From contig OZ022510.1 of the NCBI GenBank assembly GCA_963989385.1, positions 36,337,448 through 36,401,447 of the forward strand: a DNA stretch of 64,000 bases. The letters are read 5' to 3'. Of this stretch, positions 59,501 through 64,000 are shown one piece after another. The stretch comes from Ctena decussata. Lineage: Eukaryota; Mollusca; Bivalvia; Lucinida; Lucinidae. The position numbers were made by a program, and so were the translations under genes. The notes under the pieces are model-generated. The model was not told where the DNA came from. It did no database searches and saw only the letters and a program-made list of their open reading frames with translations. Numbering within the stretch: the first letter of the stretch is position 1; the number at the start of each line of letters is the position of its first letter.

Positions 59501-62003
59501 AAAAATTTTGGAAATTTGGGCACCTTCAATAATTACTGTAATTGTCCTAAAATCTGACATTTTGGTTTCACAATGCCTTAATGCATCCAAAAGAGGATGG
59601 AATTGCAAACTGTAGACTCTACAGGAACAGTCTGATCAGGGTCGGCACTGTTGCTGAGACCAGTCTGTACCAGTACTTAAATTTTTGGGTACATGACACT
59701 GCATTGTTTACTGAGCATATTATGTGAGATTTGTTAAAGTTCCTAGAGTAGTACCATAAAAAAACTAAGTATTGGCCATAAAAATACTAAGTATTGGGAC
59801 CCTTAGGCCCGAGCAGGTGAGCAAACAGTGCAGACCCAGACCAGACTGCTCCAAAAGGAGCAGTCTGATCAATGCCAACACTGTTTGCCATTTCATCTGC
59901 ATCTTTTGGACACAATACTGCATCGTAAAACCAGACTGTTCCATTTTAGGACTATTGCTGTGATTATTTTGGGGATATCTGTACTCAAAATTGTCATTTT
60001 GAGAGGTAAATCATTGGTTTTATGGTTTGAAATTTCATTTTATGGTGACACGTCAGCAGAGCCATAAAATGCAATTTGCGACTATAAGCCGACAATTTAC
60101 CTCCCCAATGACAATGTTCAGTACAATTATCCCCATTCTAATGCACTTTTACGTACGTTCACCTTTCAGAGTGTATTACTTTGCATCCAAAGCAAGAGCT
60201 TTCGGCTTCGTAAAAACAAACATCAACCAATGACTCATGAATGAGAGGAGACGTTTTATAATGACATTGGGTTTCCGACAGTATATCGCTGAATATAATT
60301 TTGATGTTATCCAATCAGATGTCACGTTATATTCATAAGTGCATTAGAACTACGTTTTTTTTTCTGAGACAGTTGGATACATGTATTTTAAATCAAACAT
60401 ACTGATGTATGACTAATTAGTGCTTGGTTAAGGAAGTCATATTGAAAATATTCCTGAAAAAAGTTACAATAAACAAAAGGCACATTGTATCCAGGCCATG
60501 CATTGATAGTAAGAAATGCCTTCTGATTTTGGAGTGTTAAGCACTGAATAAGACTATGGACTTTGTAAATGTCACAGACTAATATTCTGAGAGAATTTTC
60601 ATAATTCTCTATATAAACTTAGGCAATTTCTGGTTCTTGGAACTGCCTAGTGTAGAGGTGCGTATGGAGCCACAGCATGCTTTTCATTAGGAAAAAGTGT
60701 TCTAGCATACAATACATTTAAAAATGTAACCTCTCCTTAACTAACTACATCATAAGTTTTGAACACTCAAGCCCTGTACATCATCTTAACATTTTTCAGT
60801 CAAGTCTCTGTACTTTATGGTGGAAATGAAATCTTCGACTATGAGATAGAAACAACCTTCTGGAATGACGTTAAACTTGCCGGCTTTGCGCTGGGAGCCA
60901 TTTTTGTCCTCATGCTCATTCTGACATCTGGTTCCTTGTGGCTCACTATCATGGGGTTGTGCAGTATATTGCTGAGTGCTCCGCTGGCGATATTTTTCTA
61001 CCGAGTTGCGTTTAAGATTGTTGGCCTCGGAATACTTAATGGTGCAGCAGCTTTTGTGATAATTGGTATAGGTAAGTAAAATGGGATTTCATATTTTTGA
61101 GACATTGCAATTCCAAAGTCCTGAAAATGACAAAATTTGGGAATAAATGACATTGTGGTGGTCTAAAACGAGTTATGGTAGAATTTTGGCCCTTTTTTCA
61201 CTGAAAAAACATGAGGGGGCATTTATAAGTGAGAGGGGAGGGGGTTATTGGAAAAAATATGGTAGTTCTTTCATTATCCTGAGAAGGAGGTTTTCTTTTC
61301 AGTAGAAGTTGAAAACTGGACAAATTATGCAAAGATTAATATGAAGTTTAAGTGTGTATTTGCATTAACATAAAGAAGATTGAATTACAATGTTGTGTCA
61401 GAACATAAATTTTTATATAAGTTGCATTTAGTAACTTTTGTAAACTGTGATTGTAATGGTGATAGGCAATTGGGTTATTGCTAAATTGGCTCAGGGCAAG
61501 CAGACTTTTATTGATAATCTTCATGTATCAGGATTGAACAATACATTTGTTCTGCCCCTGTTTAAGTGTGTTTATTCTGCTTTAAAACATGTTTTTCCAT
61601 TTTTACAGTGACCCCAATTATCTAAATCAGTCTTATGAAATTCTGCTATAAAATGTGGTTTTCCTCCTCCAAAACAATCCCAAAAATCTAGATCCATCTT
61701 ATAAGATGGATCTAGATTTTTTGGATTGTTTAAGAAGGGAAAAAAGTTCTGTCTTAATACTGAAGAATTACGGTAGATAACTATCAGGACAAGTGAATCA
61801 AAAATATATTAGTTTAGCCTTGGTTTTAATTTCTATTTTCAGGGGTAGATGATGTTTTTGTGTTTATCAATGTTTTCCGCCAAGCGGACCATATAAAGAA
61901 TGCAAGGTCAAGGACATGGTTCACTATAAAGACTGCGGGAAAAGCAACATTTTTCACGTCTTTCACGACCGCAGCTGCCTTTGCTGCGAACATTGCCTCT
62001 ATG
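56510..62003 (+). CDS. DISP3: Dispatched homolog 3-like RND/sterol-sensing protein, 3'-partial
   Basis: Exons 56510-57563, 59372-59468, 60800-61071 and 61843-62003 join with consistent phases (1, 2, 1) into 528 residues; more exons lie to the right. Family: Dispatched/Patched RND-type membrane proteins with a sterol-sensing domain. It matches DISP3 (PTCHD2) best by LYGGNEIFDYE, GILNGAAAFVI, GVDDVFVFINVFRQ and TAGKATFFTSFTTAAA. Layout: acidic cytoplasmic tail 1-80; TM1 about 83-108; extracellular loop with RKKR at 191-194, conserved Cys 257 and 277 and FYYYVDD; then TM2 409-427, TM3 430-452 and TM4 from about 458 ending at GVDD (475-478). Acidic residues in TM4 of RND proteins are thought to couple ion flow to transport, and both Asp are kept. 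The role of DISP3 in hedgehog release is not established; links to sterol handling and neural cells are reported. DISP1/2 are less likely because of the GVDD and the loop sequence. Confidence 0.9.
57629..57863. mobile_element. MITE family A, copy 6
   Basis: Same family, inserted 66 bp downstream of the donor site of the first coding exon of the DISP3-like gene. It abuts a SINE (57868-58014). Confidence 0.8.
57868..58014 (-). mobile_element. tRNA-derived SINE, type 1, copy 2
   Basis: Reverse-strand head GGAGCCTGAATAGTCTAGTG and body CACAGTTTTTCATTATCATC..CCCATCGTCC, matching the 21561 copy. Directly beside MITE family A copy 6, in the DISP3-like gene. Confidence 0.75.
58200..58742. repeat. 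Hairpin family L, two copies
   Basis: CAGACAGTGCAGATCCGG..GGTCTACACCGTTTGC at 58208-58276 and AAACAGTTTGGATCCAGATC with complement at 58670-58735. Other members: 59818-59892, a weaker one at 59585-59650 and a half at 44880-44915. They flank foldback B copy 4. Confidence 0.55.
58435..58627. mobile_element. Foldback family B, copy 4
   Basis: Outer arms CAGTGCTCCAGATAAGAAGG and complement; core hairpin with GTCTCATCGAGAC centre. In the intron after the first coding exon of the DISP3-like gene. Confidence 0.8.
59818..59892. repeat. Hairpin family L, copy 3
   Basis: GCAAACAGTGCAGACCCAGA and TCAATGCCAACACTGTTTGC, with the centre CAGACTGCTCCAAAAGGAGC AGTCTG. In the intron after 59468. Confidence 0.65.
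61665..61735. repeat. Hairpin K, copy 2
   Basis: About 60-bp hairpin, AACAATCCCAAAAATCTAGA and complement meeting at ATCTTATAAGAT; about 110 bp before the exon at 61843. Confidence 0.75.
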
Positions 62004-62258
62004 GTTTGTTGATTTTGTTTATATTATAAAACAATTTACTAAAAGAATTCAGTATCTTTTTTCAGTTGTCACAGCGCCAAACACGAGGTTAAGTGCAGTT
62101 TTGATGATAATTCTGAGATAATTTTCTTTTTTGGTGTCAAGCTTTCCAAGGCAGTTGTACTGAAGAGCCTGAACAAGTAACTTTTTTGGGGAAAAAGTTA
62201 AATATTTCAGAATTGTTCCATTATAAAGAAAAAAGAGAAAAAATCACTTTATCTGGAA

Positions 62259-62475
62259 TACAGTCCACTCTTGATACCTCAAAGTCCAAATTCATCTCAT
62301 GCTACTGATATCTCAAGTAAATTTTCTGACCCCAGAAAATTTACTTTGAGATACCAGTAGTTTGAGATTTTGAAATGTAAAGAAAAGTAGAAAATGTATC
62401 CAAACTCTATTCTTTGATAAATTTAAAGAGGGTATTGAAGATATCAGTGTTTGAGATAATGAGAGTTGACTGTAT
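62259..62475. mobile_element. Inverted-repeat element F, copy 2
   Basis: Arms TACAGTCCACTCTTGATACC and GAGAGTTGACTGTA, inner hairpin AAATTTTCTGACC/CCAGAAAATTT. Diverged copy of the 23019 element, in the intron after 62003. Confidence 0.65.
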
Positions 62476-62530
62476 TTGTAAAATTGTTGTCCACTGTTGC
62501 CGTGCTGTGATAAAATTTGTTCCATTGAAT

Positions 62531-62795
62531 TATGATGTTGCATCTGAGAGAGTAATAAAGCCATCCCTTGAAACTGATAATCAGCTAGTGGATTAAATAT
62601 GCAAATTACATCAAAATGTTATGCGTTGACTTCCATAAAAACATCACATTTTCTAATTGCAAAATAGTGACATTTAAGTGCAAAGTTTGCTAATGAAATG
62701 CAATGTTAGTGTCATATGATAAATAGAGTCTTGGATTGGTGCTCCTGTATTATTGAAGAGCTTCACATCTATCTTTTTCCCCAACATGTTTAATT
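62531..62795 (-). mobile_element. Hairpin-plus-tail element D, copy 4 (old, truncated)
   Basis: Tail sequence with many C-to-T-like changes at CpG sites compared with the other copies (for instance GACGTC read as GATGTT); the hairpin is deleted to a remnant. It borders the tandem array that starts at 62795. Confidence 0.7.
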
Positions 62796-64000
62796 ATACC
62801 CCCAGTATACGAAGTATATAGGGGGTATATAGTTTTTGGTTTTTCCGTTAATATGTTTGTGTGTATGTTAACATTTTTTCTGTCACAGATTTCTCAGGAA
62901 CCACTAAAGCTAGGACTTTGAAATTTGGTACAAACGTTGGGTATGACTAGTTGTACCGTGTAAGAGAGGATCAGCCTCCTGCTCTTATCATTCCCTTTAT
63001 TTATCCTTTTTTTCTTTCTCTCCAATTAATTTTCTGTCAAAGATATCTCAAAAATTTCTACAGTAAGGGTATTTGATATTTGGTAGAAACGTTAGGTATG
63101 ACTAGTTGTACGTGTAAGAGAGAATCAGCCTTCTCCTGCTTATCAGTCCCGTTGTTTATCCATTTTTTCTTTCTCTCCAATAATTTTTTTGTCACAGATT
63201 TCTCAGGAACCGCTTTAGCTAGGACTTTGAAATTTGGTACAAACGTTGGGTATGACTAGTTGTACAGTGTAAGAGAATATAAGCCTTCTCCTGCTTATCA
63301 ATCCCTTTGTTTGTCCATTTTTTCTTTCTCTCCAATTAAAGTTTTGTCACCGATTTCTCAGGAACCTCTACAGCCAGGACTTTGAAATTTGGTACAAATG
63401 TTGGGTATGACTAGTTGTACTGTGTAAGAGAGAATCAGCCTTCTGCTTATCATTCCCTTTGTTTGTCCATTTTTTCTTTCTCTCCAATTAAATTTTTGTC
63501 ACAGGCTTTTCAGGAACCACTAAAGCTAGGACTTTGAAATTTGGTATAAACCTTGGGTATGACTAGTTGTACAGTGTAAGAGAGAATCAGCCTTCTCATG
63601 CTTATCAGTCCCTTTGTTTGTCCATTTTTTCTTTCTCTCCAATTAATTTTTTGTCACAGATTTCTCAGGAACTACTACAGCTAGGACTTTGAAATTTGGT
63701 ACTAACCTTGGGTATGACGAGTTGTACTGTGTAAGAGAGCATCAGCCTTCTCCTTCTTATCAGTCCCTTTGTTTGTCCATTTTTTCTTTCTCTCCAATTA
63801 AAGTTTTGTCACAGATTTCTCAGGAACCACTACAGCTAGGACTATGAAATTTGGTACAAACCTTGGGTATGACTAGTTGTACGTCGTAAGAGAGAATCAG
63901 CCTTCTCCTGCTTATCAGTCCCTTTGTTTGTCCATTTTTTCTTTCTCTCCAATTAAAGTTTTGTCACAGATTTCTCAGAAACCACTATAGCTAGGACTTT
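62795..64000 (+). repeat. 155-bp tandem array headed by a hairpin
   Basis: Begins with TATACCCCCAGTATACGAAG..GGGGGTATA (62795-62829), then about eight units of 152-155 bp with AGGACTTTGAAATTTGGTAC and GGGTATGACTAGTTGTAC. AGGACTTTG recurs at 62912, 63221, 63376, 63528, 63683, 63838 (as AGGACTATG) and 63993. Runs off the window, within the DISP3-like gene. Confidence 0.9.

Overview
The window is nuclear DNA of an animal. Its coding exons are bounded by GT-AG introns, and the rest is AT-rich and crowded with transposable-element remains, foldback elements, satellites and microsatellites. The two host proteins and the repeat types (tRNA-headed SINEs, a Penelope-like reverse transcriptase, RTE-type LINE, many hairpin MITEs) suggest a mollusc, most likely a bivalve. 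That assignment is inference, not proof. There is no bacterial-style operon, CRISPR array or free-standing tRNA/rRNA gene that I can support.

Two host genes lie on the + strand. The first (144-28736, 5' end outside the window) is a DBH-like copper monooxygenase of the MOXD1 type. I place eleven exons by splice sites, codon phase and family alignment; ten are firm and the last is tentative. Five of the six canonical copper-ligand motifs' regions are directly readable and all six ligands (five His, one Met) are present. One intron is 12.1 kb and full of mobile DNA. The second gene (56510 to beyond the right edge) is a Dispatched-homolog-3-type (DISP3/PTCHD2) RND membrane protein: an N-terminal cytoplasmic tail, TM1, a large extracellular loop with an RKKR basic site, then the sterol-sensing-domain helices with a GVDD motif. 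It continues off the window.

Between and inside these genes is a dense community of repeats. Landmarks are: a 4.1-kb element with 100-bp, about 97% identical inverted ends (9771-13910); a frameshifted Penelope-like reverse transcriptase on the minus strand (19.3-21.5 kb) and a second copy of its 3' tail at 36.1-36.4 kb; a decayed RTE-like LINE (29.7-31.6 kb); a 3.8-kb element with 75-bp inverted ends and repeated subterminal motifs (33.1-36.9 kb); a 333-bp palindrome built of short repeats (38.2-38.5 kb); six copies of one ~240-bp MITE; four copies of a foldback with a conserved central hairpin; four copies of a hairpin-plus-tail element, two of which lie inverted around the last MOXD1-like exon; at least four SINE types; a GATA/GACA array (41.9-42.1 kb); and a 155-bp tandem array filling the right end.

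The least expected pattern is that foldback elements with unrelated stems share nearly the same loop (AGGCTTGCCGA-like). The two host genes have no evident functional link; they are neighbours about 27.8 kb apart in the same orientation, separated only by repeats and unassigned DNA.
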